Shown here in pieces: positions 4,963-5,060 of a DNA stretch of 5,060 bases (positions within the stretch are counted from its first letter, which is position 1; each line of letters opens with the position of its first letter). Origin of the DNA: Phycisphaerales bacterium (GTDB lineage Bacteria > Planctomycetota > Phycisphaerae > Phycisphaerales > UBA1924); NCBI GenBank assembly GCA_020054055.1, contig JAGVLZ010000210.1, positions 1 to 5,060 on the forward strand, in the 5' to 3' direction. The position numbers and the translations under genes are program-made. The notes beneath the pieces were generated by a model. It had not been told where the DNA came from, made no database searches, and was given only the letters and a program-made list of their open reading frames with translations.

Positions 4963-5060
4963 TTGCAACCCCCCCAGTCATTTACAAACCAGCGCATCAC
5001 CGTCATGGGCCTCGGCCGCTTCGGCGGCGGCGTCGGCGTCGCCCGCTGGCTCGCGGCCCA
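4963..5060 (+). CDS. murD: UDP-N-acetylmuramoylalanine--D-glutamate ligase (MurD), N-terminal fragment, TTG start
   Basis: Thirty-two complete codons are visible before the window ends. They read M(TTG)QPPQSFTNQRIT, then VMGLGRFGGGVGVARWLAA. The beta-strand plus GLGRxG motif is the N-terminal nucleotide-binding region of MurD, which adds D-glutamate to UDP-MurNAc-L-Ala in the cytosol during peptidoglycan synthesis. The GGGVG variant is what I recall from planctomycete MurD proteins. The ATG at 5005 falls inside the first conserved strand and would remove half of the motif. An in-frame TAA at 4954-4956 limits the start to downstream codons, and TTG 4963 has a GAAGG site at proper spacing. No cell-wall gene precedes it, so it is not inside a continuous dcw cluster here. 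Another Rossmann-type enzyme cannot be excluded from 32 residues. Confidence 0.72.
   Translation, partial: MQPPQSFTNQRITVMGLGRFGGGVGVARWLAA

Noticed and set aside
4761..5006. An 81-codon minus-strand frame across the divergent region.
   Set aside because: It is built from the palindromic repeats and the reverse of the murD start; no ribosome site or family resemblance.

Overview
The window is GC-rich (about 60-65% by eye). The best guess for the host is a planctomycete-like bacterium, possibly Phycisphaerae. This rests on the start of a MurD-like protein (GLGRFGGGVGVARWLAA), the mix of GC-palindromes and degenerate 'cacggaggaagac' intergenic repeats, and the hypothetical-membrane-protein/ferric-reductase-Rieske gene set. 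It is an inference from pattern memory, not from a search.

Layout. Positions 1-166 hold no gene; they contain a strong GC-rich hairpin and one copy of a degenerate purine-rich repeat. Five genes then lie on the minus strand. Read in their direction of transcription (right to left) they are: a small three-helix membrane protein (4414-4764); a six-helix ferric-reductase-like heme membrane protein fused to a C-terminal Rieske [2Fe-2S] domain (3362-4417); a single-pass membrane-anchored protein with a Cys/His motif (2590-3360); an aldo/keto reductase (1470-2564); and, after a 169-bp repeat-filled gap, a lipoprotein of the yellow/major royal jelly protein family (167-1300). Positions 4765-4962 are a divergent intergenic region with four small hairpins. 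On the plus strand the 5' end of a murD-like gene begins at a TTG codon at 4963 and runs off the window.

How the genes may work together. The first three minus-strand genes are translationally linked: a 4-bp ATGA overlap joins the first two and a TGAGATG junction joins the next two. They look like one unit. Charge distribution puts the Rieske domain of the middle protein on the cytoplasmic side of a heme-binding helix bundle, and puts the Cys/His domain of the third protein outside the membrane. I infer a small transmembrane electron-transfer module that moves electrons from the cytosol to an extracytoplasmic acceptor. Its substrate is unknown. The aldo/keto reductase follows by 25 bp and may be co-transcribed, with no clear functional link. 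The yellow-family lipoprotein gene is flanked by direct copies of the degenerate repeat and looks like an independent cassette.

The most interesting items are the electron-transfer module with its uncharacterised Cys/His domain, the repeat-flanked yellow-family gene, and the hairpin cluster leading into the non-ATG start of murD.
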